A DNA stretch of 6,318 bases from Planctomycetaceae bacterium (GTDB taxonomy: Bacteria > Planctomycetota > Planctomycetia > Pirellulales > UBA1268), in assembly GCA_947440895.1 (NCBI GenBank), contig CANETO010000125.1:1-6318 (forward strand), in the 5' to 3' direction. The notes below the pieces were generated by a model. The model did not search any database. It saw nothing but the letters and a program-made list of their open reading frames with translations, and was not told the origin of the DNA. The first letter of the stretch is position 1. Every line of letters begins with the position of its first letter. Of this stretch, positions 1-6,035 are shown piece by piece. Both the position numbers and the translations under genes were made by a program.

Positions 1-596
1 ACGAGACTGCCGTCGGCCACCGGCGACACGACGTAGCCAGAATGGTGCGGCACGGGGAGTTCGTCGTCGATCTTGCCGACGCTGCCGGTCCGTTTGGCGA
101 TCCGCTGCCCCTGGATCTTGTCCTGGATCCGCATGAGACCCTCGAGCAGGCTTTCCGGGCGAGGGGGACAGCCCGGCACGTAGACGTCGACCGGTACGAC
201 CAGATCAACGCCCTTCACCACGTGGTAGCCCCATTTGAAATAGGGACCACCGCCAGTGGTGCAGGCGCCCATGGCAATCACATACTTCGGATCGGGCATG
301 AGGTTGTAGAGACGACGGACGCGACTGGCCATCTTGTAGGTGACGGTGCCGGCCACGATCATCAGGTCGGCCTGGCGGGGTGTCGCACGAAAGGCCCCAG
401 CACCGAAGCGGTCGAGGTCGTAGCGGCTCGCACCGGCGGCCATCATTTCAATGGCACAGCAGGCGAGGCCGAACGTCATCGGCCAGATGCTCGACTGACG
501 GGCCCAGTTGATGGCCTGTTCGACCGTCGTGAGCACCATGTTTTCCTCGAATCGGCCCTCGATCCAAGGGGTCGGATTGACCTGAGGCTGTGTCAT
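1..596 (-). CDS. nuoB: NADH-quinone oxidoreductase subunit B (complex I, NuoB), 3' end cut by window edge
   Basis: NuoB is the peripheral-arm subunit of respiratory complex I that holds the terminal [4Fe-4S] cluster N2 and passes electrons to quinone at the membrane junction. The minus-strand frame starts at ATG 594-596 and stays open to base 1, giving 198 complete codons; the stop lies outside. The four N2 ligands are visible: the tandem pair C46-C47 in GLACCAIEMM, C112 in GACTTGGG and C143 in PGCPPRPE. Conserved family segments include FRATPRQADLMIVAGT (about residues 69-84) and the VPVDVYVPGC run before C143. The GGGPYFKWGYHVVKG stretch (about 115-129) replaces the family's more usual SGGMFNNYA-like segment and resembles planctomycete NuoB. 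An AGGAG Shine-Dalgarno 7 nt upstream supports the start. nuoA is not directly upstream; a SufR-like regulator gene is, 84 nt away in the same orientation. nuoC may lie downstream, outside the window. Confidence 0.96.
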   Translation of the reverse strand, partial: MTQPQVNPTPWIEGRFEENMVLTTVEQAINWARQSSIWPMTFGLACCAIEMMAAGASRYDLDRFGAGAFRATPRQADLMIVAGTVTYKMASRVRRLYNLMPDPKYVIAMGACTTGGGPYFKWGYHVVKGVDLVVPVDVYVPGCPPRPESLLEGLMRIQDKIQGQRIAKRTGSVGKIDDELPVPHHSGYVVSPVADGSL

Positions 597-603
597 GGGG
601 CAA

Positions 604-608
604 CTCCT
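604..608 (-). promoter_or_regulatory. Shine-Dalgarno site of nuoB
   Basis: AGGAG on the minus strand lies 7 nt before the ATG at 594-596. It fixes the nuoB start. It also sits inside a short palindrome, CAAC-N4-GTTG, at 601-612, so a protein bound there could block translation or transcription. Confidence 0.8.
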
Positions 609-648
609 GTTGTGGTGTGAGCGAGTGGTGAGTGGATGGGCGTGGCGG

Positions 649-676
649 TTTGTAGCGACAACCGAACGGCATTCAA
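649..676 (-). promoter_or_regulatory. Candidate promoter for nuoB
   Basis: On the minus strand TTGAAT (671-676) and TACAAA (649-654) are separated by 16 nt, each matching 4 of 6 positions of the sigma-70 consensus. The element lies in the 84-nt gap between the SufR-like gene and nuoB. A 7-bp stem with one bulged T and an AGCG loop (646-664) overlaps its -10 end. That hairpin has no T tract, so it looks more like an operator or a minor structure than a terminator. This is a weak match in a GC-rich genome; nuoB could instead be read through from the regulator gene. Confidence 0.25.
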
Positions 677-680
677 TGCT

Positions 681-1454
681 TCAGCCGGGTTTGTTGCAAG
701 TGGCAGTGGTCCCTGACAGGGCTCCGACGACGGCCGTCGGATCGCCGCTATTGCCCAGGGTGAATCGGCAACAGGCCGCTCCGTCCAGACGGCATTCGGA
801 TAGTTGCACCGCCGAGCCGACGAGATCCTGCAGCATCAGCCGTTCGGCGGCGCAGATGCCACGATCCTGTTCCGCCAACTCAGGATAGGGGCAGGCGTAG
901 CTCGTGAGGACCGACAGGCCCCCGGCAGCAGTGGCTTCGCCCGTGGTGCTTGAGTGCCCGACTTCGCAGGAAATCCGCCTGTCGAGCAGGATTTTCGCCA
1001 TGCTTTCCAGGCGTTGCTGCGGCGTATCGCCCGCCACTTCATCGCGATAGGTGTCGGCCATGGCCAAGCCGATCCGCGAGAGCAAGCCCTGGCGAACAGC
1101 CGGTTCACGGACACTCCGAATCTCGTTCCAGAGCACCAGCGCCAGATCCCGGAAATTGTCGCCCCCGGTCCGTTGGCCTTTCTCGGTCAGGCTGTAGACA
1201 TGCGAGGGACGGCCACGCGTTCTCGTTGTCCGCTTGCCGCTCCAGCCGCTCGCAGACTCATTGCTGTCGGATAGCGTGGCTCTGCCGACCAGGCCCGCCC
1301 GCATCAGCCGCTCCAGCCGCTGGCGGACCGCGGTTGCAGTCACGCCCAGCCGCCGGGCAAGCTCGCCGATGCCGAGCGTCTTCTCCACTCGCAACAGCTC
1401 GATCACGGCTGCGTCGGAGGAACGGTGCTCAGCGGGGGCAGTGCGGATATTCAT
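681..1454 (-). CDS. SufR-like winged-helix transcriptional regulator with C-terminal Fe-S-type cysteine motif
   Basis: The product is probably a DNA-binding regulator whose activity depends on an iron-sulfur cluster, as in SufR, the repressor of suf cluster-assembly genes. From ATG 1452-1454 it is 257 residues. Residues about 16-58 form a helix-turn-helix (ELARRLGVTATAVRQRLERL), followed by the wing signature GRPSHVYSLTEKG (81-93). A roughly 15-residue polar insert (about 62-79) precedes the wing. The C-terminal cysteine pattern is C188-X12-C201, then C221 and C228/C229, in the contexts YACPYPELA, GICAAER, SECRLDG and ACCRF; this is the region of the SufR cluster ligands. The frame is open up to 1667, but that extension would run through the hairpin repeats and a likely promoter, and its translation has no family resemblance, so the internal ATG is preferred. 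GTG/ATG choices near 1496 are possible. nuoB follows after 84 nt. Targets are unknown; suf genes are not in the window. Confidence 0.85.
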   Translation of the reverse strand: MNIRTAPAEHRSSDAAVIELLRVEKTLGIGELARRLGVTATAVRQRLERLMRAGLVGRATLSDSNESASGWSGKRTTRTRGRPSHVYSLTEKGQRTGGDNFRDLALVLWNEIRSVREPAVRQGLLSRIGLAMADTYRDEVAGDTPQQRLESMAKILLDRRISCEVGHSSTTGEATAAGGLSVLTSYACPYPELAEQDRGICAAERLMLQDLVGSAVQLSECRLDGAACCRFTLGNSGDPTAVVGALSGTTATCNKPG

Positions 1455-1460
1455 CTCTTT

Positions 1461-1488
1461 ACTGTATGCGATTATCGATTTTTGACAA
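1461..1488 (-). promoter_or_regulatory. Candidate promoter and operator of the SufR-like gene
   Basis: An AT-rich island in GC-rich DNA carries, on the minus strand, TTGTCA (1483-1488, 5/6 match to the -35 consensus) and TACAGT (1461-1466, 4/6 match to -10) 16 nt apart. The spacer contains a CGAT-A-ATCG inverted repeat (1469-1477), and a TGAC-AA-GTCA palindrome (1483-1492) overlaps the -35. Transcription would begin only a few bases from the ATG at 1454, so the message would be nearly leaderless; no good Shine-Dalgarno is visible. The dyads suit autoregulation, as is usual for SufR-type repressors. The binding assignment is inference. Confidence 0.4.
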
Positions 1489-1548
1489 GTCACCATGCGA
1501 ATAATAGTCCGCGTGCTGGGCTGATCCGAGAAGGCCCAACGGCCCGAT

Positions 1549-1575
1549 GTCCCCGGACTTCCGTCCGGGGCTTCT
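1549..1575 (+). repeat. REP-like hairpin unit A
   Basis: The unit is 27 nt, read on the plus strand. It has a perfect 8-bp stem (1551-1558 with 1563-1570) closed by a TTCC loop, and is followed by CTTCT. It matches unit B (1619-1645, opposite strand) at 22 of 27 positions. Two of the differing position pairs are compensatory (A-T versus G-C and G-C versus C-G), so the folded structure is kept. It lies between dus and the SufR-like gene. Confidence 0.75.
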
Positions 1576-1618
1576 TGTCGTGGGTGACGTGACCAGCTGG
1601 TGGACGCGCCGGTTGAAT

Positions 1619-1645
1619 AGAAGTCCCCGGCGGAAGCCGGGGGAC
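1619..1645 (-). repeat. REP-like hairpin unit B, possible dus terminator
   Basis: This is the inverted partner of unit A, read on the minus strand. The stem 1625-1631/1636-1642 is extended by three more pairs across a bulged G (1622-1624 with 1644-1646), giving about 10 bp around a GGAA loop (TTCC on the minus strand). CTTCTATTC follows on the minus strand. It begins 8 nt after the dus stop codon, so it could act as a factor-independent terminator for the upstream minus-strand transcript, though its T tract is poor. Sequence sharing with unit A favours a dispersed repeat family. Confidence 0.7.
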
Positions 1646-1653
1646 TGCGGACG

Positions 1654-2697
1654 TCAGGCGGGCGCATGCCGCGGAAAGCTTGTGTTCATGGCGTCGAGAA
1701 ACTCCTCACGGGTGGTCACCCGTGACACCTTGCCGCGGAAGTCGCGGGCACCTGGCAGCCCCTGTGCGTAGGCGCAGGCGAACTTCCGCATCAGCATGGT
1801 GCCCCGCTCAACACCAAATCGCTGACAGACGAGGTCGTAGTGATGGAACACCAGTTCCCTCTGTTCGTCGAGCGTCGGATCGGGCGGCAGCGGCTCGCCC
1901 CGCAGGAGCGCCGCCACCTGGGCGAAGATCCAGGGGCGGGCGAGAGCCTCCCTGGCGATCATCACGCCGTCGACGCCGCTCTCACGGAGTCGGGCAACGG
2001 CCGTCTCGGCGGACTTGATATCCCCGTTCCCCACGACTGGCATGCGTGACACGCTCCGCTTCACCTCCGCGATCGCCTCCCAGTCGGCGTTGCCGGTGAA
2101 GAACTGCGACGCCACGCGGCCGTGCACGGTGAGGCAGGAAGCGCCCGCCTCCTCGATCCGCTGCGCCACCTCGACGGCGGTGCGGCATGTGTCGGCGCAG
2201 CCCAGGCGAATCTTCGCTGTCACTGGCACGCCGTCGCAGGCCTCGACCACACGCCGCACGATCATGCCCACGCGGTCTGGATCCCGTAGCAGCCATGACC
2301 CGCTGTGTGCCTTCTCCGTGACCTGCCGCACGGGGCAGCCGAAGTTGAGGTCGACGACGCTGACAAGAAAATCCTTGGCGAGTCGACGGCCGACCTGAGC
2401 GAGATTGTCCGGATCGTTGTCCCACATCTGCACCGCCAGCGGTCGTGGCTCCTCGCGCACGCCCCAGAGCCGGTCGGGATGCTCGCCGCGGTGGGTCTCA
2501 AGCCAGGTGGCGCTGCGGGCGGCGATCATCTCGGTGGCCAGCAACCCTGCGCCGCCGAACTCGCGGACCACCTGACGGTAGGCGAAGTTCGTATACCCGG
2601 CCATCGGTGCCTGGAGTACGGGCGGATCGACCACCACCGGCCCAATGGCGAGAGGCGCGACCGAAGCATGTGTGGGAGCGGCTGCGGACGGGGGCAT
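1654..2697 (-). CDS. dus: tRNA-dihydrouridine synthase (DusB/NifR3 type)
   Basis: This is an FMN-dependent, NADPH-using enzyme that reduces specific uridines in the tRNA D-loop to dihydrouridine; cytoplasmic. From ATG 2695-2697 it has 347 residues, the usual family length. A TIM-barrel start APMAGYTNFAYRQVVREFGG (30-49) is followed by DLNFGCP, where C121 is the catalytic cysteine that protonates the uracil. FMN-contacting segments are TAKIRLG (K162), LTVHGR (H192) and VVGNGDI (221-227). GVMIAREALARPWIF (244-258) corresponds to the family's phosphate-binding loop. The C-terminal helical tRNA-binding part runs from about 275, with RGTMLMRKFACAYAQGLPGAR. The frame is open upstream to 2847, but that stretch overlaps the preceding gene and has no family likeness, so the internal start is chosen; it lacks an evident Shine-Dalgarno. 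The gap from the upstream gene is 68 nt. The exact target uridine cannot be told from sequence. Confidence 0.94.
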   Translation of the reverse strand: MPPSAAAPTHASVAPLAIGPVVVDPPVLQAPMAGYTNFAYRQVVREFGGAGLLATEMIAARSATWLETHRGEHPDRLWGVREEPRPLAVQMWDNDPDNLAQVGRRLAKDFLVSVVDLNFGCPVRQVTEKAHSGSWLLRDPDRVGMIVRRVVEACDGVPVTAKIRLGCADTCRTAVEVAQRIEEAGASCLTVHGRVASQFFTGNADWEAIAEVKRSVSRMPVVGNGDIKSAETAVARLRESGVDGVMIAREALARPWIFAQVAALLRGEPLPPDPTLDEQRELVFHHYDLVCQRFGVERGTMLMRKFACAYAQGLPGARDFRGKVSRVTTREEFLDAMNTSFPRHAPA

Positions 2698-2765
2698 GAT
2701 GGTGGTGGGCTCGAATCGGCGTGGACGCTGCACGCGGCGGGAAACGGGTCGATCGGGTGAGTGGG

Positions 2766-3854
2766 TCAGTTGGCCGGTGACAGCGGAGAAAGTGGAACGG
2801 TGGGCGGGGTGGGGGCCTGCTGTGTCGCCGCCGGTTCGGGCCGCCACTGGATCGGGGTGCCGATGAGCATCGACACGAACCGGTCGTCAGGCACCGAAAG
2901 ATCGGCCACCGCCATGGCGTATTCGGCGATGTCGAGATTGTAGGCCTTCATCACCTTGACGAACTCACGCTGCTGGCCGGTGACTGCAGCGTGGGCAGCG
3001 GTCACCGCCTCGATGGGCCGCTGCCCCTTGGCATGGGCGGCCTCCGCCATCTGCATCGCCTTTTGGGCGGCCACCACGGCCGCCGCCCGCGCCTCGAGTG
3101 CCTCGTGCTTTGAGGGCAGCATTCGCACGATTGCCCGGATGCGGCCCGGCGCGGGACGGGTCGCGAACAATGCCTCGAAGTGTGTCTGGTAGGGGCCCGC
3201 CAGCGGCCTGTCGACCGGCCAAGGCAGAGGGTCGCCGGCGGGTAGTCGCACGAGGTCGACGAGTTCCTGCTGCGCCGCGACAAGTTCGGCGCGTGCATCG
3301 GCCAGATCGGCGCGGGCCGCGGAGGCAGCCACGTCAAGAACGGCCCGGTCGTGAGGATCGCCGCCCGGCGCGATCATCTCCAGCCGTTCGAGCGCCTCGG
3401 TGCTCCACCGGAGCATCGCGAATCCCGCCGACACTTTCCAATACGCCTGCGAGATCCAGAGCCGCCGCGAGCGGTCGCCCGAACGCTCGAGCGCCTCCAC
3501 CAGCGGCAACGGGCGGGCGTAGACAGCTGCACTCGCCGCTGCGTTGGCTGTCGCGGAGGGGCCGCCGGCGGGGGCGTCGCTGTTGAGGCCGGACTCAAGC
3601 GGCTCAAGCGAGCGAGAGAGCAGATCGGTCGCCACGCTGACGATCGCTGTTTCCCCCTGGCTCGCTGTAGAGGGTGGCGACACGACCGACACGGTGCCAT
3701 CGGCCGCCGGTTCCCGCACGGGCTGGTCCTCGGCGCGGACCACCGCCAGAAGGGGCGTGGTGCACAGCATGAACAGGAGGAAAAACCGAAGCATCGTCAT
3801 CATCGCATCATAGCGGTATCTCGCGCCAGCTGGGCTGACGTGGCTGCCGTTCAT
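2766..3854 (-). CDS. Exported helical protein, TolC/outer-membrane-efflux-like without evident barrel
   Basis: No characterised homologue is recognised with certainty. The product has 362 residues from ATG 3852-3854. A hydrophobic segment (about 24-39) ending VVRA with ED next fits a signal peptidase I site after A41, so export is likely. A Ser/Thr/Ala-rich low-complexity linker follows (about 43-112). Helical segment one (about 116-205) resembles the TolC repeat: LWISQAYWKVSAGFAMLRW, a Gly-containing turn, then ARADLADARAELVAAQQELVD ending in LVRLPAGDPL. Helical segment two (about 248-319) has the second pattern, with AEAAHAKGQRP as the turn and KAYNLDIAEYAMAVADL at the end. The beta-strand portions expected of TolC are not apparent, and the protein is shorter than typical efflux proteins. 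A Pro-rich tail closes it. The start is 2 nt past the secA-like stop (TGACCATG), suggesting translational coupling. An alternative start at 3803 would give a more compact signal peptide. Confidence 0.72.
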   Translation of the reverse strand: MNGSHVSPAGARYRYDAMMTMLRFFLLFMLCTTPLLAVVRAEDQPVREPAADGTVSVVSPPSTASQGETAIVSVATDLLSRSLEPLESGLNSDAPAGGPSATANAAASAAVYARPLPLVEALERSGDRSRRLWISQAYWKVSAGFAMLRWSTEALERLEMIAPGGDPHDRAVLDVAASAARADLADARAELVAAQQELVDLVRLPAGDPLPWPVDRPLAGPYQTHFEALFATRPAPGRIRAIVRMLPSKHEALEARAAAVVAAQKAMQMAEAAHAKGQRPIEAVTAAHAAVTGQQREFVKVMKAYNLDIAEYAMAVADLSVPDDRFVSMLIGTPIQWRPEPAATQQAPTPPTVPLSPLSPAN

Positions 3855-3856
3855 GG

Positions 3857-5803
3857 TCAGGATGCCGCGTCGAGATAGGGGTCTTGGCTCATCTGAATGT
3901 GGGCCTCCGCCCGCTGCCGTTCGACGTATTCGAGCAGCCGACGCTGCCGGACGTGACGGGCTTCGACCCGTTGCTGCGCCCGCCGGAATGCCGCCAGCAG
4001 CCGCTCGGGATTGCCTTCCAGCCCTCCCGCCAGACGGGCCACCAGGCGACGGGCCCGGGCGACGCCGTAGCCGGCGATCAGGATGTCGTCGTCGAGCGAC
4101 ACGTACTGCCGCCAGGTGCCGGGGTCGCCCTGCCGACCGCAGCGGCCAACCAACTGCCGGTCGATTCGGGCTGAGTCATGGAGCTCTGTGCAGATTACGT
4201 GCAGGCCACCCATCTCCAGCACGCCGTCCCCAAGCTTGATGTCGGTGCCGCGGCCCGCCATGTTCGTCGACACGGTGATCTGGCCGAACTGCCCGGCCTG
4301 CGACACGATCTCCGCCTCTTTCTCGATGTGTCGCGCGTTGAGCACGGTGTGCTGCAGGCCGGCCCCCTCCAGAAGCCGTGACAGCTCCTCAGACTTGTCG
4401 ATCGACCGCGTGCCGATGAGCACGGGACGGCCGAGCGCGTGCATCTCCGCTGTCTCCATGACGATCCGCGCGAATTTCTCGGCCTGGTTCACGCAGACGA
4501 CCGGCGCGAGACGTTGTCGGATGGCAGGGCGGTTGGTGGGCACTACCGCCACGGCCACGTCATAGGTTCTCGCGAGTTCTGCGGCGCTGGTGGCAATCGT
4601 ACCGGTCATGCCCGCCAGGTGCGGCCAGCGGGCGAACAGGTTTTGCAGGGTGACTCGCGCCGCATGCCCGGATGGTACGGTGATCTCGATCTTTTCCTGG
4701 GCTTCGACGGCTTGGTGCAGGCCATCCCGCCAGTTACGGCCCTCGGCGGCCCGGCCCGTCGATTCGTCGATGATCACCACCTTGCCGTCGCGCACGACAT
4801 ACTGCCGGTCGCGGATGAAGAACCGTCGTGCCCGCACCGCCCGCTCCACGGCTTCGTAGATCGCCAGCAGACTCATCGACTCGATCGCTTCGGGCCGTGC
4901 CATGGCCCGCACGCGGCTGCGGCCGCGGCCAAGCAGTTCGCAGGTCTGCTTCTGCTGTTCAACCTCGAAATCCTCGTCGGCCTGAAGTTCGACGGCAGCC
5001 TGCGCCGCGAAGCGGAACATCGCCTGTTCGGCCGCCTGGGCCTCGCCCGGTGGCGAGGCGATGATCAGCGGTGTGCGGGCATCATCGATGAGCACATTAT
5101 CGGCCTCGTCGACCAGTGCGAACCAATAGGGCCGCTGCAGGAGTTTGGCGGCGCTGCCGGGAGTGTTGCCCGCGAGCACGGCGCCTAAGTCGCCGCGGCC
5201 CTCGGCAATCTCGCGGTTCATCAGGCGGTCTTTGAGGAAATCGAAGCCAAGCTCCCCGGCAGTGCCGTACGTGACATCGCAGGCATAGGCCTTGCGACGC
5301 ACATCGAAATCCTGCTGGGACTGGATGATGCCCACGCTCAGTCCGAGCGCCTCGTAGATCGGCGTCATCCACTCGGCGTCACGCTTGGCGAGGTAGTCGT
5401 TCACCGTGGCGAGATGGGCTCCACGGCCGGAGAACGCGTAGAGCACCAGCGGCAGCGTCGCCACGAGCGTCTTGCCTTCGCCCGTCTGCATCTCGACGAT
5501 GGCACCATGGACGAGCGCAATGCCAGCCAGGAGTTGCACGTCGTAATGCCGCATGCCAAGCCGCCGACGACCGGCTTCACGGGTGGCGGCAAAGCTCTCG
5601 ATCAGCAGTGAATCGACCGGCTCGCCCGCTCGGGCCCGGTAGGAGAGCGATCTCCCGAGCCGCTTGAGGGCGAGGTCGTTGAGCGCCTCCATCTCGGGGG
5701 CGAGGGCATCGATGCGGGCGACCATCCGCCACGTCGAGGCGTTGATGGCGGGACGCTGACCGACGCCGAATCGAGGAGCAATGCCTTCCAGCCAATCAAA
5801 CAT
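3857..5803 (-). CDS. Short SecA-like preprotein translocase ATPase
   Basis: SecA is the motor that drives proteins through SecYEG using ATP. This one has 648 residues from ATG 5801-5803, against roughly 800-950 for canonical SecA. Present in order: the N-terminal region with GMRHYDVQLLAGIALVHG (83-100); Walker A TGEGKT (107-112); TVNDYLAKRDAEW (133-145); VTYGTAGELGFDFLKDRL (177-194); DEAD box LVDEADNVLIDDARTPLI (230-247); preprotein-binding region with VVRDGKVVIIDESTGR (336-351) and DGLHQAVEAQE (360-370); LAGMTGT (396-402); and NBD2 motifs VSTNMAGRGTDIKLG (511-525) and RIDRQLVGRCGRQGDPG (546-562). An insert of about 20 residues lies at 196-224. After VSLDDDIL the protein runs only about 70 residues into the helical scaffold and stops. 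The two-helix finger, helical wing and zinc-binding tail are missing. A full-length housekeeping SecA is expected elsewhere. The open frame up to 6022 reads as non-coding before this ATG, which has a weak AGGG upstream. Confidence 0.9.
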   Translation of the reverse strand: MFDWLEGIAPRFGVGQRPAINASTWRMVARIDALAPEMEALNDLALKRLGRSLSYRARAGEPVDSLLIESFAATREAGRRRLGMRHYDVQLLAGIALVHGAIVEMQTGEGKTLVATLPLVLYAFSGRGAHLATVNDYLAKRDAEWMTPIYEALGLSVGIIQSQQDFDVRRKAYACDVTYGTAGELGFDFLKDRLMNREIAEGRGDLGAVLAGNTPGSAAKLLQRPYWFALVDEADNVLIDDARTPLIIASPPGEAQAAEQAMFRFAAQAAVELQADEDFEVEQQKQTCELLGRGRSRVRAMARPEAIESMSLLAIYEAVERAVRARRFFIRDRQYVVRDGKVVIIDESTGRAAEGRNWRDGLHQAVEAQEKIEITVPSGHAARVTLQNLFARWPHLAGMTGTIATSAAELARTYDVAVAVVPTNRPAIRQRLAPVVCVNQAEKFARIVMETAEMHALGRPVLIGTRSIDKSEELSRLLEGAGLQHTVLNARHIEKEAEIVSQAGQFGQITVSTNMAGRGTDIKLGDGVLEMGGLHVICTELHDSARIDRQLVGRCGRQGDPGTWRQYVSLDDDILIAGYGVARARRLVARLAGGLEGNPERLLAAFRRAQQRVEARHVRQRRLLEYVERQRAEAHIQMSQDPYLDAAS

Positions 5804-6035
5804 GGACCCTGCTCTCACCAAGAGGCCTGCCGTCATGAACGACGTGAATACGCCAGTATTGATGGCTGACTGGAGACCGACAAGTTGGAGGGGGAGAAGC
5901 CCGGGGCGGGAGCGACGGGACACCCGGGGACAGACACACCGTGGTTGCCGAGGCGGGACGCTGGAATGCACGCAGACGGAACGGCGTGGCAACTGGGAAC
6001 CGGTGCCTACCCGGAGGGCCATGTTTCGCGTGTAT
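5804..6035. other. 232-nt intergenic region
   Basis: This gap separates the Gln-rich gene's stop from the secA-like start. The secA-like frame is technically open through it, but the translation is rich in Arg, Pro and Cys without SecA likeness, so it is treated as non-coding. It holds one candidate promoter (5855-5883) and two CCCGGG blocks (5900-5905, 5923-5928) that could pair as a 6-bp stem with a long loop. No convincing terminator with a T tract follows the Gln-rich gene. Confidence 0.5.
5855..5883 (-). promoter_or_regulatory. Candidate promoter for the secA-like gene cluster
   Basis: On the minus strand TTGTCG (5878-5883) and AATACT (5855-5860) are 17 nt apart, each a 4/6 match to sigma-70 boxes. 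They lie about 50 nt upstream of the ATG at 5803 in the least GC-rich part of the gap. This supports the downstream start, because the longer reading would put the promoter inside the gene. The consensus match is weak. Confidence 0.3.

Larger units (their letters stand above)
1549..1645. repeat. Paired inverted hairpin element (BIME-like)
   Basis: Units A and B point toward each other with their CTTCT tails facing inward, across a 43-nt spacer. Near the centre of symmetry is a perfect 10-bp palindrome, ACCAGCTGGT (1592-1601). The rest of the spacer is not self-complementary. The arrangement resembles bacterial interspersed mosaic elements made of inverted REP pairs, which are mobilised by RAYT/TnpA-REP transposases in other bacteria. 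No transposase is visible here, so any mobility is inferred. Confidence 0.55.

Noticed and set aside
42..620. 192-residue plus-strand open frame over nuoB
   Set aside because: It is the antisense shadow of nuoB; the minus strand gives unmistakable NuoB motifs and cluster ligands, while this frame reads as a His/Asp/Gly-rich mixture without family likeness.
646..664. Hairpin after the SufR-like stop as an intrinsic terminator
   Set aside because: The 7-bp stem has a bulge and no following T run on the minus strand; noted only as a possible operator overlap with the nuoB promoter.
1551..1570. Unit A hairpin as a terminator for minus-strand genes
   Set aside because: On the minus strand the stem is not followed by a T tract (the T-rich flank is on the plus-strand side), and no plus-strand gene ends there.
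1455..1667. N-terminal extension of the SufR-like protein to ATG 1667
   Set aside because: It would translate through both hairpin units and the AT-rich promoter region and overlap the dus stop; the added residues have no resemblance to the family.
4439..5188. 249-residue plus-strand open frame
   Set aside because: It lies wholly inside the secA-like gene on the opposite strand, and conserved SecA motifs occupy the minus strand throughout. Long antisense frames are expected at this GC content.
5900..5929. Paired CCCGGG blocks as a terminator or a third REP-like unit
   Set aside because: The loop is about 17 nt, there is no T tract, and the block lacks the CTTCCG core and CTTCT tail shared by units A and B. 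GC-rich background explains it.
5804..6022. N-terminal extension of the SecA-like protein
   Set aside because: The added 73 residues are Arg/Pro/Ser-rich and precede a start that aligns well with canonical SecA N-termini (MFDWLEG...). A candidate promoter lies within the extension.
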